A stretch of 64,000 nt of DNA from Mariniflexile jejuense (GCF_042675665.1 NZ_JBHTJI010000001.1:744001-808000); one strand, 5' to 3'. Positions 53,226 to 63,212 are shown, counted from the first letter of the stretch. Translations and numbers: made by a program. The notes: a model not told the origin generated them from the letters alone.

Positions 53226-54275
53226 TTATATGATTAACATGGCATCGCCATAACTGTAGAATTTGTATTTTTCTTTTACAGCTTCTTCGTATGCTTTTTT
53301 AATAAAATCGTGACCTGCAAATGCTGAAACCATCATTAACAAGGTAGATTTTGGTGTGTGAAAATTGGTAATCATGCAATTGGCAATACTAAAATCGTAT
53401 GGAGGGAAAATGAATTTGTTTGTCCATCCTTCTACCTCATTTAACTGCCCGTTTGATGATACCGAACTTTCAATAGCACGCATTGCAGTTGTACCTACAG
53501 CGCAAACACGCTTTTTGTTTTGAATACCTTTATTAACAATTGCCACTGCTTTTTCGTCAATTTTAAGTTCTTCACTATCCATTTTGTGTTTGGATAAATC
53601 TTCAACTTCAACTGGATTAAAGGTTCCTAAACCAACGTGTAGGGTAACTTCTGCAAAATTTACACCTTTAATTTCTAAGCGTTTTAACAAATGTCTTGAA
53701 AAGTGAAGTCCTGCTGTTGGTGCAGCTACTGCGCCTTCATTTTTAGCGTAAATGGTTTGGTAACGTTCTTCATCTTCTGGCTGCACTTCTCTTTTTATGT
53801 ATTTTGGAAGAGGTGTTTCACCAAGTTCGTTTAATTTTCTACGGAATTCTTTATAAGAACCATCGTATAAAAAACGTAGTGTACGCCCACGAGATGTTGT
53901 ATTATCAATAACCTCGGCGACCAAGGTATCATCATCACCAAAATATAGTTTGTTACCTATACGTATTTTACGAGCTGGATCAACTAAAACGTCCCAAAGG
54001 CGTTGTTCTTCATTTAATTCGCGCAATAAAAACACTTCTATTCTTGCGCCTGTTTTTTCTTTATTACCATACAAACGTGCAGGAAATACTTTGGTATTAT
54101 TAAGTATTAAAACATCGTCTTCATCAAAATAATCAATAATATCTTTGAACATTTTATGCTCGATGGTTTGTTTTTTTCTGTCTAAAACCATTAAACGAGA
54201 TTCATCTCTGTTTTCTGCTGGGTATTCGGCTAATAATTCTTCTGGTAGATTAAAACCAAAGTTTGATAACTTCAT
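53226..54275 (-). CDS. queA: S-adenosylmethionine:tRNA ribosyltransferase-isomerase QueA
   Basis: 349 residues; forms epoxyqueuosine in tRNA by transferring the ribosyl part of SAM. Family motifs are FNLPEELLAEYPAENRDESR (start), LNNTKVFPARL, AAPTAGLHFS, VTLHVGLGTFNPV and TNFHTPKSTLLMMVSAFAG. Length is standard. It is flanked by a terminator downstream and by aroA upstream. Confidence 0.96.
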   Translation of the reverse strand: MKLSNFGFNLPEELLAEYPAENRDESRLMVLDRKKQTIEHKMFKDIIDYFDEDDVLILNNTKVFPARLYGNKEKTGARIEVFLLRELNEEQRLWDVLVDPARKIRIGNKLYFGDDDTLVAEVIDNTTSRGRTLRFLYDGSYKEFRRKLNELGETPLPKYIKREVQPEDEERYQTIYAKNEGAVAAPTAGLHFSRHLLKRLEIKGVNFAEVTLHVGLGTFNPVEVEDLSKHKMDSEELKIDEKAVAIVNKGIQNKKRVCAVGTTAMRAIESSVSSNGQLNEVEGWTNKFIFPPYDFSIANCMITNFHTPKSTLLMMVSAFAGHDFIKKAYEEAVKEKYKFYSYGDAMLII

Positions 54276-54393
54276 TTAAATAAGTTTAAAAGTTTAAAAG
54301 TTTTAAAAGTTTAAAGTTTTTGCTTTAGCTTTTAAAAATTAGGTTGCAAATATACAATCTGCAGATAGGGGTTGTCAAGTAAATTGATGATTA

Positions 54394-55635
54394 TTATTTA
54401 GTTATTTTAAAACCTATAGATTCTAAATCGTTCCAAAAGGTTGGATATGATTTTGAAACCACTTCTGCATCTTCAATTATTAACGGTGTTTTAAGTGCTA
54501 ATGGTGCAAAGGCCATAGCCATTCTATGGTCGTTGTAGGTAGCAATTGGCACAAATTGGTTTATGGTATTTGAAGCTTTAAGGTGTAACGATTTATCTGT
54601 AATTTCTACGTTTCCTCCTAATTTTTCAATTTCGGTTTTTAAAGCTACTAACCTATCGGTTTCTTTAATTTTTAAGGTATGAAGTCCTGTTAAATCGCAT
54701 GGTATTCCTAATGCAAAACAGGTTACGGCAATGGTTTGAGCTATGTCTGGCGCGTTTGCCAAATCGTAACTAAACGCTTTTAGGTTTTGAGTCGTTTTTT
54801 CTAAAACTACTGTGTTATTTTTAAAACTAGTTTGAACACCAAAATGCTTATATATTTCTACTAAAACGGAATCACCTTGTAATGAATTTTCTTTGTAAGA
54901 TGATAATGTAATTTCTGTTCCTACCTCACATAAGGCTACAATACTAAAATAATAGGAAGCTGAAGACCAATCGGATTCTACAGTTAGTATTGTTGGTTGT
55001 TGGTTGTTGGTTGCTGGTTGTTGGTTGTTGGGTTTTACGGTAATGGCATTTCCAATAAATGATGACTCTACACCTATTTCATCTAGTAAACTTAACGTCA
55101 TTTTTATATAAGGGACTGAAGTAATTTCGCCTTCCAAAGTTAACTCTATACCGTTTTCTAACTTTGAAGCAATTAACAATAAAGCTGAAATGTACTGACT
55201 GCTTACATTTGCTTTTAATGACACTTTGTTTTTTGTTAATTTTTTTCCTGTAATTTTTATTGGTGGGAAACCTTCATTTTCTACATAGCTAATATCTGCG
55301 CCCAATTCTTTTAAAGCTTCAACTAAAATTTGAATAGGACGTTCTTTCATGCGTTTAGAACCTGTAAGTGTTACTTCACGCCCTTCTTGAATAGAAAAAT
55401 AAGCTGTTAAAAAACGCATAGCAGTGCCTGCATGATGAATATCTACAATATTAGAAACTGATTTTAAAGCATCGGTCATTAAACAACTATCATCAGAATT
55501 TGATACATTTTCAAGTGAAAATTCTGGATATAATGCTTTTAAAAGTAACAATCTGTTTGATTCGCTTTTTGAACCTGTAATTGTAATTTTAGATTGACGG
55601 TTTGCTATTTGCGATTTTTGAAGTGTGATATTCAT
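54394..55635 (-). CDS. aroA: 3-phosphoshikimate 1-carboxyvinyltransferase (EPSP synthase) AroA
   Basis: 413 residues; sixth step of the shikimate pathway. Expected motifs are ITGSKSESNRLLLL, HAGTAMRFLTAYF, GSKRMKERPI, SSQYISALLLIAS, LKIKETDRLVALKTE and YNDHRMAMAFA. Two in-frame low-complexity stretches look like inserted repeat DNA: NNQQPATNNQQP (203-214), coded by a GTTGTTG-type tandem repeat (54991-55032), and the N-terminal KSQIANRQSK. Both lie outside the catalytic motifs, so the enzyme is probably active. Confidence 0.93.
   Translation of the reverse strand: MNITLQKSQIANRQSKITITGSKSESNRLLLLKALYPEFSLENVSNSDDSCLMTDALKSVSNIVDIHHAGTAMRFLTAYFSIQEGREVTLTGSKRMKERPIQILVEALKELGADISYVENEGFPPIKITGKKLTKNKVSLKANVSSQYISALLLIASKLENGIELTLEGEITSVPYIKMTLSLLDEIGVESSFIGNAITVKPNNQQPATNNQQPTILTVESDWSSASYYFSIVALCEVGTEITLSSYKENSLQGDSVLVEIYKHFGVQTSFKNNTVVLEKTTQNLKAFSYDLANAPDIAQTIAVTCFALGIPCDLTGLHTLKIKETDRLVALKTEIEKLGGNVEITDKSLHLKASNTINQFVPIATYNDHRMAMAFAPLALKTPLIIEDAEVVSKSYPTFWNDLESIGFKITK
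54991..55032. repeat. Tandem GTTGTTG-type repeat inside aroA
   Basis: About six units of GGTTGTTG-like sequence, kept in frame, code for an Asn/Gln/Pro-rich insert in AroA. It resembles simple repeats usually found between genes. Confidence 0.75.
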
Positions 55636-55687
55636 TTTATAATTTAAAAAACTAACAAAAAGTTCTTGATTGCTCTTGAACTAACAT

Positions 55688-55713
55688 AAAAAACGCTTCT
55701 TAAAAGAAGCGTT
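55688..55713 (-). terminator. Terminator after the MazG-like gene
   Basis: AACGCTTCT (55692-55700) pairs with AGAAGCGTT (55705-55713); a T run follows on the minus strand. It separates the MazG-like gene from aroA. Confidence 0.85.
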
Positions 55714-55729
55714 CAAATATACTTATAAT

Positions 55730-56056
55730 TTATTTTAGTTTTTCGTTATTATGATGCCTATCGTGGTCGCGATTGGTTTTTAAATCCATTTTTTTATCAA
55801 AAGCTGCTTGAAGGTCGATACCTGTTTGGTTTGCCAAACATAGTACTACAAAAACTACATCGGCAAGTTCTTCGCCTAAATCTTTATTTTTATCGCTTTC
55901 TTTTTCGCTTTGTTCGCCATATCTGCGTGCAATTATTCGGGCTACTTCGCCTACTTCTTCGGTTAGTTGTGCCATATTGGTAAGTTCGTTAAAATAACGA
56001 ACGCCGTGGTTTTTAATCCAATTATCTACGTCTTGCTGTGCGTTTTTAATGTTCAT
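55730..56056 (-). CDS. MazG-like nucleotide pyrophosphohydrolase
   Basis: 108-residue all-alpha NTP pyrophosphohydrolase of the MazG superfamily, removing pyrophosphate from non-canonical or surplus nucleotides. The metal-binding ExxE-ExxD pattern is visible as EEVGE (about 33-37) and EELADV (about 62-67). The C-terminal His/Asp-rich tail (NRDHDRHHNN) is unusual. Its start overlaps the previous gene's stop by one base (TAATG). Confidence 0.88.
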   Translation of the reverse strand: MNIKNAQQDVDNWIKNHGVRYFNELTNMAQLTEEVGEVARIIARRYGEQSEKESDKNKDLGEELADVVFVVLCLANQTGIDLQAAFDKKMDLKTNRDHDRHHNNEKLK

Positions 56057-58062
56057 TATATTTTAGTTAAAACTATTTGTTCTGCTTCTTTTTCTACTAT
56101 TTTGCTAAAATACTCTTTTAATGCATCATAATAAACAGATAAGATAATTGGTTGGTTGATTTGAGATTCAACTGATAATTGAATTAAGTTTTCTTGATGG
56201 CTAATATTGTATTTAAAAGAGCCTAAATTATCTGGCATCATAAACATTAGAGGTTCAGGAAAACTTTCAACCTTATATCCTTCTGGTATTTTAATAACTA
56301 TCTTATAGGATGTGTTTGTTGGGTATCCAAAATCTACTGGAAATTCTCTTTTTTCTAACTTAAATGGGTTTTCATTAATTTTTAAAAAAAACATAGGTGA
56401 GAAATATAGTTTTCCACCAATAACATCTACTTGATTTTCTTTTACAAAGTTATATGACTCTATGATTGGCTTATATAAATCGGTCTCATTTTCAACCTTG
56501 AAATCCGAAATTTCAATACCACCTAATTTATTCTCTAACTGATCTAAAAAATCTTTTTTATTTTTATTATTATTTTCTTCTCGATACAATAATGCTTCAT
56601 GATTGGTTTTTACAGCTCTGTATTTACCATTCAGATTTCCGTTTTCATCCAAATTAGCCATAAAAGACAAACTGTTTTTTGATATTTCATTAGGATATAA
56701 ATCTATTAATTGCGAACCACCGTGTTCTGCCATAACCCTACCTTGCCAATTCAAAGTTCTAAAAGGCAATACATTTGGTGCACTATATTTATTTGTAGCA
56801 TCTAATAAAATAATAGTTTCTGCTAACCTAACATAAGTTATTATATAATTATAACCTTCCCTGGTTGGAAATAAAGGAATACCATTTTGCCTTGTACTTA
56901 CTAAAACAGGAAATGCACTTAATCCTGCATATCTCAACATAGACGTTAACATCAAATTTATTTCAGCTGCATTACCTACTTGGTCTTTATAAGCCTTTCT
57001 AACACCCACATTTGTATAATAACCGTAATAACCATTCCAATTGACTTTAGATTTTACAAAATCTAATATTAGAGCTACTCTTTGGGTTGGATCTGAAACA
57101 GTACTTACAATAGCGTCAATTTCTTTTTCATAATATCCAGATTTATCCAATTCTGATCCAAAATTTGGATTTTGGTATATAGTTTTCACTACATCTTCCC
57201 AAGAAGTAGAATAATATTTTAAAGGTGAATTTGGAAAATCTGTATAAGACAACTCGTACTTGACTGAAGAACGATAATTATTAATATTATTAACAAAAGA
57301 CTCTTCTTTAAGAGCAGGAATATTTGTTAAATTATATTTTGATATTTTTTTTTTAAATTCTATTTCTTCTGAATGTGTTTTAGTACCTACTTGACCAAAG
57401 CCTCTGTCCATAGTTTTTGAAACAAAAGTCAATCTATCTCGCTTTTCTTCAACATTAGGAGACACAAATAAAAATCCCTTTGTATTCAATTTAAATTTAA
57501 AATACTCTGGCGCTTCAAATGTAGCTTCTAACTTCACAACTGGAATATCATGTTGAAAAACAAATTCATCAATATTAGAAATAAAAGGTGATTTAATTCT
57601 ATACTTAAATTCAACAACAGAACCCGGTTTAATATTAGGCATTGTAAATTTCATCTGGTTTAAATATTTATTTAATTCAGATTCAAAAATCCCATCTTTT
57701 GTAAGTTTTTCATCAACAATTTTCCCTTCGACCAAATTATATGTATATGCTTTTAAATTTGAAAACTCCTCATCATCATTACCACTTTTATAAAGATTTA
57801 CTTCCTTAGTAGCATAATTAAATCCTTCTTGTTTATATATTTTTATACGCTCATGAATTTCTGTAATTAGCTCAAAACCTTTTTCTTGTTGATATTCGAA
57901 AAAAGTCTTTCTGTTTTTGTATAAATAAGTTGCATTAGCTGAAGAATCTTGCGGGTTATACTTTTCTTCTAGTTCTTCTTTTGAAATTTTACCAAAATCA
58001 TAATTTTGTGCAAATGTTACTAAACTAAATAAAGTAAAAAATAAAATAACCGTTGTTCTCAT
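56056..58062 (-). CDS. DUF3857 transglutaminase-like protein lacking catalytic residues
   Basis: 668 residues, signal peptide ending SLVTFAQ. The N-terminal DUF3857 region is followed by a transglutaminase-like fold (about 310-430). Where the paralogue has GDCK with the catalytic Cys, this protein reads VGNAAEIN, and the expected His is Tyr in GYNYIITYV, so it should be inactive as a transglutaminase. A C-terminal domain (DUF3858-like) completes it. It is encoded 13 bases after its active-looking paralogue and may work as its partner. Confidence 0.85.
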   Translation of the reverse strand: MRTTVILFFTLFSLVTFAQNYDFGKISKEELEEKYNPQDSSANATYLYKNRKTFFEYQQEKGFELITEIHERIKIYKQEGFNYATKEVNLYKSGNDDEEFSNLKAYTYNLVEGKIVDEKLTKDGIFESELNKYLNQMKFTMPNIKPGSVVEFKYRIKSPFISNIDEFVFQHDIPVVKLEATFEAPEYFKFKLNTKGFLFVSPNVEEKRDRLTFVSKTMDRGFGQVGTKTHSEEIEFKKKISKYNLTNIPALKEESFVNNINNYRSSVKYELSYTDFPNSPLKYYSTSWEDVVKTIYQNPNFGSELDKSGYYEKEIDAIVSTVSDPTQRVALILDFVKSKVNWNGYYGYYTNVGVRKAYKDQVGNAAEINLMLTSMLRYAGLSAFPVLVSTRQNGIPLFPTREGYNYIITYVRLAETIILLDATNKYSAPNVLPFRTLNWQGRVMAEHGGSQLIDLYPNEISKNSLSFMANLDENGNLNGKYRAVKTNHEALLYREENNNKNKKDFLDQLENKLGGIEISDFKVENETDLYKPIIESYNFVKENQVDVIGGKLYFSPMFFLKINENPFKLEKREFPVDFGYPTNTSYKIVIKIPEGYKVESFPEPLMFMMPDNLGSFKYNISHQENLIQLSVESQINQPIILSVYYDALKEYFSKIVEKEAEQIVLTKI

Positions 58063-58075
58063 TGTTAATTTAGGT

Positions 58076-59992
58076 TTAAGGTTGGTTTTTAATTAAAGCT
58101 ATTTTGGCGTTGTCTTGTTTGTTTACTTCTTTATAAAACTCTCTGTAAGCTTCGTAATCTTCTTTTGGAAATTCGCCATCGTTAACTATAAATTCACGTT
58201 TATAAACTATGGTGTTTTCATCTTTAACAATAATTTCAGCTTTGTAACTACCAAATTTATTATCTAAAGCTACTTTTTCAGGCGAAGATTCTATGGTAAA
58301 ACCAGTAGGTAATTTAATTTCAACTTCATCTATATCAACAAAACCTCTTTTTATTTTTAAAGGTAATTTTCTGTCTCTGTAGCGGTCTGGTATATCGGTA
58401 TTTCTGTTTAAAGCATTAAGAGTTAATAACATTCTATCACCAACTGTTTTTGCGTAATTTGGCGCAACAAAACTAACGTCTTCAACAAATTCATTAGCTA
58501 GTTTATTGTTATTTATGCGCATGCTATTTATAGTTATACCATTAATATAATTCCAGCGTTTTTTATAGTATGTATCTAAATCTCTTTCGGTTTCGGTTTC
58601 CAACCAATATTTATTATCATATTGAATACCTTTGGAATTTACGATTGCGCTAACTTCAATAAGTCCGTTTTCTGTTATGGTATAAGTTCCTTTTATTAGT
58701 TGCGAGCTTTCTTGGGCTTGGTACTTTTTTGTGTGTTTAATTTTTCCACCTTCGGGTGTTATTACTAGCACATCTCTATCATCGGTAAAATCGCCAATAA
58801 ATCCAAAAGGCAACTTCTGGCTTGTACATTCTAACCAAATATCATCACCATTATCTTGTGGAATATTAAGTATAACGTGATTGCCTTGCATGGCGGCAAA
58901 ATCGTGTTCTAAGCTTCTTTGTGAATCGCCAGCATATACAACCGTATAATTTGACTGAATTCCAGCAGCATTTAAAAGCGACATGGTATAGTTTGTTAGT
59001 GCTTTACAATCGCCATAACCTAATTTATCAACTGCGGAAGCATTAAACGGTTTCCATCCTCCTATACCAACTTGTACACTTATATAGCGTGTTTTATCTT
59101 GAACGTATTGATATATTTTTTTAGCTTTATCAATATCGTTTGTTTCATCTTTTACAAGATTTTGAATCATAGCTACTGTACTTGCTGGCAAATCGTGGGT
59201 TTCTTTTATTAAATCTCGATACATCCATTTCCCAAAACCACTCCAGTCTTCTACTTCAGTTTGCACACCTTCCAAAGCAAATTTGTTTGATGTTACTAAA
59301 ACTTTAGGAGCAATATCAACCAGTGAAGGACTATATGCTTCTGGTTTTTTTGCCTCCATATTTTTAACGTTATAACTTATTTTTGTTTGTAAGGTTTCTT
59401 TGGTAATTTTTAAACCTTCCAAATTCTTTTCTTTGGTTCTAATTGTTAAATCGGTTGGGAAATTAATTGTGTACGAACTATTTTCAACACTCACAAAATA
59501 ATCACTTACAGGCATAAACGGCTCTATAAAAGCTGTATTTTTTGTGTTAATTTCACAAACAAATTCTATGGTGTATGGGTAGGTAATTGGCGTATATTCT
59601 AAATACATAACTCTAGAATCTGAATACAAAGTACCGCCATCAACAGCGCTAACATCTTTAAAATCATTTTTTTTGATTTTTTTAATATTTGCACCTAGTT
59701 GATTAAATATTAAAACTTCTAAAGTTTTTATTTTCACATTATTATCATAATGTACATAAGCATCAATATTTTTATTGCCTTCTTTATTTAGCACGGTTAT
59801 AATGCGCTTTTGATAAACCGTCATATCATTAACGCTATTAATTGTGATAATCAATTCATTAGAACGAATAACGGCATTGGCGTTTTCCTTTAAATTGCTA
59901 GGAAGTGTAAAGCTTGTATGAAATTTTTCTTGTGAAGAAACTTGTATTGTTATAAAAAGAAGAATATATAACACCTTAATTTTTAGATTCAT
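58076..59992 (-). CDS. DUF3857 transglutaminase-like protein with intact triad
   Basis: 638 residues from the ATG at 59990-59992, giving a signal peptide MNLKIKVLYILLFITIQVSS; an ATG nine bases upstream is possible. DUF3857 (about 55-220) precedes a transglutaminase core with C329 (YGDCKALTNY), H372 (QGNHVILNI) and an acidic third residue, E388 (WLECTS). It is probably periplasmic or surface-exposed. Substrate unknown. It forms a pair with the degenerate paralogue downstream. Confidence 0.87.
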   Translation of the reverse strand: MNLKIKVLYILLFITIQVSSQEKFHTSFTLPSNLKENANAVIRSNELIITINSVNDMTVYQKRIITVLNKEGNKNIDAYVHYDNNVKIKTLEVLIFNQLGANIKKIKKNDFKDVSAVDGGTLYSDSRVMYLEYTPITYPYTIEFVCEINTKNTAFIEPFMPVSDYFVSVENSSYTINFPTDLTIRTKEKNLEGLKITKETLQTKISYNVKNMEAKKPEAYSPSLVDIAPKVLVTSNKFALEGVQTEVEDWSGFGKWMYRDLIKETHDLPASTVAMIQNLVKDETNDIDKAKKIYQYVQDKTRYISVQVGIGGWKPFNASAVDKLGYGDCKALTNYTMSLLNAAGIQSNYTVVYAGDSQRSLEHDFAAMQGNHVILNIPQDNGDDIWLECTSQKLPFGFIGDFTDDRDVLVITPEGGKIKHTKKYQAQESSQLIKGTYTITENGLIEVSAIVNSKGIQYDNKYWLETETERDLDTYYKKRWNYINGITINSMRINNNKLANEFVEDVSFVAPNYAKTVGDRMLLTLNALNRNTDIPDRYRDRKLPLKIKRGFVDIDEVEIKLPTGFTIESSPEKVALDNKFGSYKAEIIVKDENTIVYKREFIVNDGEFPKEDYEAYREFYKEVNKQDNAKIALIKNQP

Positions 59993-60117
59993 AAAACACA
60001 TTTAAGTTTATTAAAACCCTAAATATAAAATATTAAAGCAATAATTTACATGAGAAAAATCATATTTCGTCGTAATACCTATCTTTTAGTTTAAACGATA
60101 AAATCTTACAATTTAAT

Positions 60118-60570
60118 TTATTCTTTATTTTTGGAATCGATGATGATGGTTACTGGTCCGTCGTTAAGAAGCTCTACTTTCATATCTGCACCAAATTGAC
60201 CAGTTTGAACAGGTTTTCCTAAATCTAGCTCTAACTGTTTTACAAAAGCTTTGTAAAGTGGTATGGCAACGTCTGGTTTAGCTGCTTTAATGTAGCTTGG
60301 TCTGTTTCCTTTTTTAGTTGCAGCATGCAGTGTAAATTGACTTACAACTATTACATTGCCATTGCTATCTAAAAGCGATTTATTCATTACACCTTCATCA
60401 TCACCAAAAATACGGAGGTTTACTATTTTGTTTGACAACCAATTAATATCACTCTGCGTATCATCATCAACAATACCTAAAAGCACTAAAAGTCCGTTTG
60501 AAATTTCGGCAACTTTTATATTTTCAATAACAACACTTGCTTTTGAAACTCTTTGAATAACTACTTTCAT
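60118..60570 (-). CDS. dtd: D-aminoacyl-tRNA deacylase Dtd
   Basis: 150 residues; hydrolyses D-aminoacyl-tRNAs, a chirality proofreading step. Signature motifs are MKVVIQRVSKASV, SQFTLHAATKKGNRPSY (active-site SQ and the GP-like cis loop NDGPVTI near the C-terminus). It starts 10 bases after rsgA and shares its transcript. Confidence 0.96.
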   Translation of the reverse strand: MKVVIQRVSKASVVIENIKVAEISNGLLVLLGIVDDDTQSDINWLSNKIVNLRIFGDDEGVMNKSLLDSNGNVIVVSQFTLHAATKKGNRPSYIKAAKPDVAIPLYKAFVKQLELDLGKPVQTGQFGADMKVELLNDGPVTIIIDSKNKE

Positions 60571-60580
60571 TACAAACTAT

Positions 60581-61531
60581 TTATTCTTTTTCCCAACTAT
60601 CGGTTCTATAATGCTCATCTTCACCTTCAACAATTTGCAAATAACTACGGTAGCGCGAAAATGCAATTTCATCTGCATCTAAAGCATTTTTTACGGCGCA
60701 ATTTGGTTCTTGTATATGTAAACAATTATTAAACTTGCAATCTTGTTTTAGCTTAAATATTTCTGGAAAATAATCGCCTACTTCTTCCTTATCCATATCA
60801 ACAACGCCAAAACCTTTAATACCTGGCGTGTCTATAATTTTGCCGCCAAAACTTAAATCGAACATTTCTGCAAAGGTTGTAGTATGTTGCCCTTGGCTAT
60901 GAAGCGTAGATATTGCTTTTGTTTTAAGATTTAAATCTTCTTCAATTGTATTTACAAGTGTAGATTTTCCAACGCCCGAGTGTCCTGAAAACATGCTAAC
61001 TTTATTGTGCATTAAGGCTTTTACTTTATCTACATTTTTACCTGTTTTTGCCGAAACCCCTATACATTCATACCCTATTGTTCTATAAATATGTGCTAAA
61101 TATTTAACTTCATTTAGTGTTTCTTCATCATACGAATCAATTTTATTGAAAAGTAAAATGGTTTTAATAGAATAGGCATTGGAAGTAACTAAAAACCGAT
61201 CGATAAAACTAGTAAGGGTTGGCGGATTATTAATGGTAATCATTAAAAAAACCTGATCGATATTAGATGCAATAATATGTGTTTGCTTTGATAGGTTTAC
61301 CGACTTTCGAACAATATAATTAGTTCTATCGTGTATATTATGAATAACGCCAGACACTTGATTATTGTCGGTTTCTAACTCAAAATCAACATAATCGCCA
61401 ACGGCAATTGGATTGGTACTTTTGATGCCTTTTAAACGGAATTTACCTTTAATACGGCATTCGTACGTTTCACCCAATTCGGTTTTAACGGTGTACCAAC
61501 TTCCTGTAGATTTATAAACGAGTCCTGTCAT
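60581..61531 (-). CDS. rsgA: Small-subunit ribosome biogenesis GTPase RsgA
   Basis: 316 residues. An N-terminal OB fold (about 1-70) is followed by a circularly permuted GTPase with G4 NKID, G1 GHSGVGKST and G3 DTPGIKGFG in that order, and a C-terminal zinc knuckle (CKFNNCLHIQEPNC). It checks 30S maturation. It heads the minus-strand run with dtd. Confidence 0.96.
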   Translation of the reverse strand: MTGLVYKSTGSWYTVKTELGETYECRIKGKFRLKGIKSTNPIAVGDYVDFELETDNNQVSGVIHNIHDRTNYIVRKSVNLSKQTHIIASNIDQVFLMITINNPPTLTSFIDRFLVTSNAYSIKTILLFNKIDSYDEETLNEVKYLAHIYRTIGYECIGVSAKTGKNVDKVKALMHNKVSMFSGHSGVGKSTLVNTIEEDLNLKTKAISTLHSQGQHTTTFAEMFDLSFGGKIIDTPGIKGFGVVDMDKEEVGDYFPEIFKLKQDCKFNNCLHIQEPNCAVKNALDADEIAFSRYRSYLQIVEGEDEHYRTDSWEKE

Positions 61532-61617
61532 TAATTAACTATTACACCACAAATTAACAACTTTTCAATTAAAGAAAAAGATTATATTGCTGTCTAAATT
61601 TTTAAAACCTTAACAAC

Positions 61618-62070
61618 ATGAAAAAATTATTAATCATTTTAAGTATTTCTTTGTTTTCTTTTTTTGAAACAAATGCTCAAGTTGAATACAAAGTTATTAC
61701 AAGTGTAGAATCTATAGTTCCTAACGGTTTAGGGCGTTCTAGAATTATTAGTGCCAATGAAGATAAAAACTATAAAGAATATACATCAACCCAAACAGAA
61801 GAAGATAACAGTCGAAATAAAGCAGACCGAAGCGATATACGTGTTAAAGATTTTGATGAAACCAAACTATTAAATTTTTACAACATAGCTGGAATTCGCT
61901 TTCAAAACATTGCTGCTAACGATGCCGTTATTACTTCAAAAATAAATACGATGGTTGAAGAAGGTTGGGATTTAGCCTTTGTAACCAGTGCTGTTGAAAG
62001 TGATAGTGGTAAAGACGACGGACAAGGCATCTTCATAACTCGTTATATTTTTAAACGTATCAAAAAATAA
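61618..62070 (+). CDS. Secreted protein of unknown function
   Basis: 150 residues with a cleavable signal peptide (MKKLLIILSISLFSFFETNA). The mature part is mixed alpha/beta, charged (ISANEDKNYKEYTSTQTEED), with GWDLAFVTSAVES near the end. I recognise no family. It stands alone between divergent rsgA and a bidirectional terminator. Confidence 0.75.
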   Translation: MKKLLIILSISLFSFFETNAQVEYKVITSVESIVPNGLGRSRIISANEDKNYKEYTSTQTEEDNSRNKADRSDIRVKDFDETKLLNFYNIAGIRFQNIAANDAVITSKINTMVEEGWDLAFVTSAVESDSGKDDGQGIFITRYIFKRIKK

Positions 62071-62080
62071 TATTATAAAT

Positions 62081-62110
62081 AAAAAAGCCTCACAATTGTG
62101 AGGCTTTTTT
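62081..62110. terminator. Bidirectional terminator
   Basis: AAAAAAGCCTCAC (62081-62093) and GTGAGGCTTTTTT (62098-62110) form a perfect 13-bp stem around AATT. It separates two convergent genes. Confidence 0.95.
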
Positions 62111-62129
62111 ATTTATAATAACTTCAATA

Positions 62130-63212
62130 TTAACCGTTAATCACTTTCTCTTGGTGATTAATTGATTCTTGGTGAATAGCTTTAAACATTTTTAAAATAA
62201 ACTCTTCACTCAACCCTTGCGCTTCACCTTCAATAACCATTTTACCTAAAATTTCGTTCCAACGTTTGCTTTGTAAAACAGCTACGTTTTTAGATTTTTT
62301 AAGTGCTCCAATGCCATCGGCAGCTTTCATACGCTTTCCTAATAAATCAATAATTTGATTATCAACTACATCAATTTGCGCTCTTAAATTATCAAGTTTT
62401 TTGTTGTAATCTGCTTCAGCATCTGTTTCTTTTCTAATTTTCAAATCTTTCATAATTTGAACCAAGGTAGCTGGTGTAACTTGTTGCGATGCATCACTCC
62501 AAGCATTATCCGGGTCGTAATGTGTTTCAATCATCAATCCATCAAAATTCAAATCTAAAGCCGTTTGCGATACATCAAAAATCATATCACGCTTTCCAGT
62601 AATATGCGACGGATCGTTAATTAAAGGAATATCTGGATATTTGTTTTGAAACTCAATAGCCATTTGCCATTCTGGATTATTTCTGTATTTCGTTTTTTCA
62701 TACGTTGAAAACCCTCTATGAATAGCACCAATGTTTTTAACGCCTGCTTTGTAAATACGCTCAATACCACCTAACCATAATGCTAAATCTGGGTTTACTG
62801 GATTTTTAATAAGTACTGGTTTATCTGTTCCTTCTAAAGCATCTGCAATTTCTTGCATAATAAATGGGCTAACTGTAGAACGAGCACCAATCCATAATAA
62901 ATCTACATCATGCTCTAAAGCTAATTTTACATGGGCTGCGTTTGCTACTTCGGTACAAATTTTCATACCAGTTTCCGCTTTTACTTTTTGTAACCATTTT
63001 AAGCCTAATGCACCTACACCTTCAAACATTCCTGGACGTGTTCTTGGTTTCCAAATACCTGCTCTAAAATAACTTACATCAGTATTTTTCAGCTCGTGTG
63101 CTATTTTTAATACTTGCTCTTCTGTTTCAGCACTACAAGGTCCTGCAATTACCAGTGGATGACTTAAATTTAATTCATCCAACCACGTTCTCATTTCTTT
63201 TTTGTTTTCCAT
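62130..63212 (-). CDS. Bifunctional 3-deoxy-7-phosphoheptulonate synthase / chorismate mutase
   Basis: 360 residues. Residues about 1-260 are a type I-beta DAHP synthase (VIAGPCSAETEEQ, RAGIWKPRTRPGMFEG, LIKNPVNPDLALW, NDPSHITGKRD). Residues 270-360 are an AroQ-type chorismate mutase (LRAQIDVVDNQIIDLLGKRM, then the AVLQSKRWNE helix). The fused mutase probably gives feedback control by prephenate or chorismate, as known for this architecture. With tyrA upstream it belongs to a tyrosine/phenylalanine operon. Confidence 0.94.
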   Translation of the reverse strand: MENKKEMRTWLDELNLSHPLVIAGPCSAETEEQVLKIAHELKNTDVSYFRAGIWKPRTRPGMFEGVGALGLKWLQKVKAETGMKICTEVANAAHVKLALEHDVDLLWIGARSTVSPFIMQEIADALEGTDKPVLIKNPVNPDLALWLGGIERIYKAGVKNIGAIHRGFSTYEKTKYRNNPEWQMAIEFQNKYPDIPLINDPSHITGKRDMIFDVSQTALDLNFDGLMIETHYDPDNAWSDASQQVTPATLVQIMKDLKIRKETDAEADYNKKLDNLRAQIDVVDNQIIDLLGKRMKAADGIGALKKSKNVAVLQSKRWNEILGKMVIEGEAQGLSEEFILKMFKAIHQESINHQEKVING

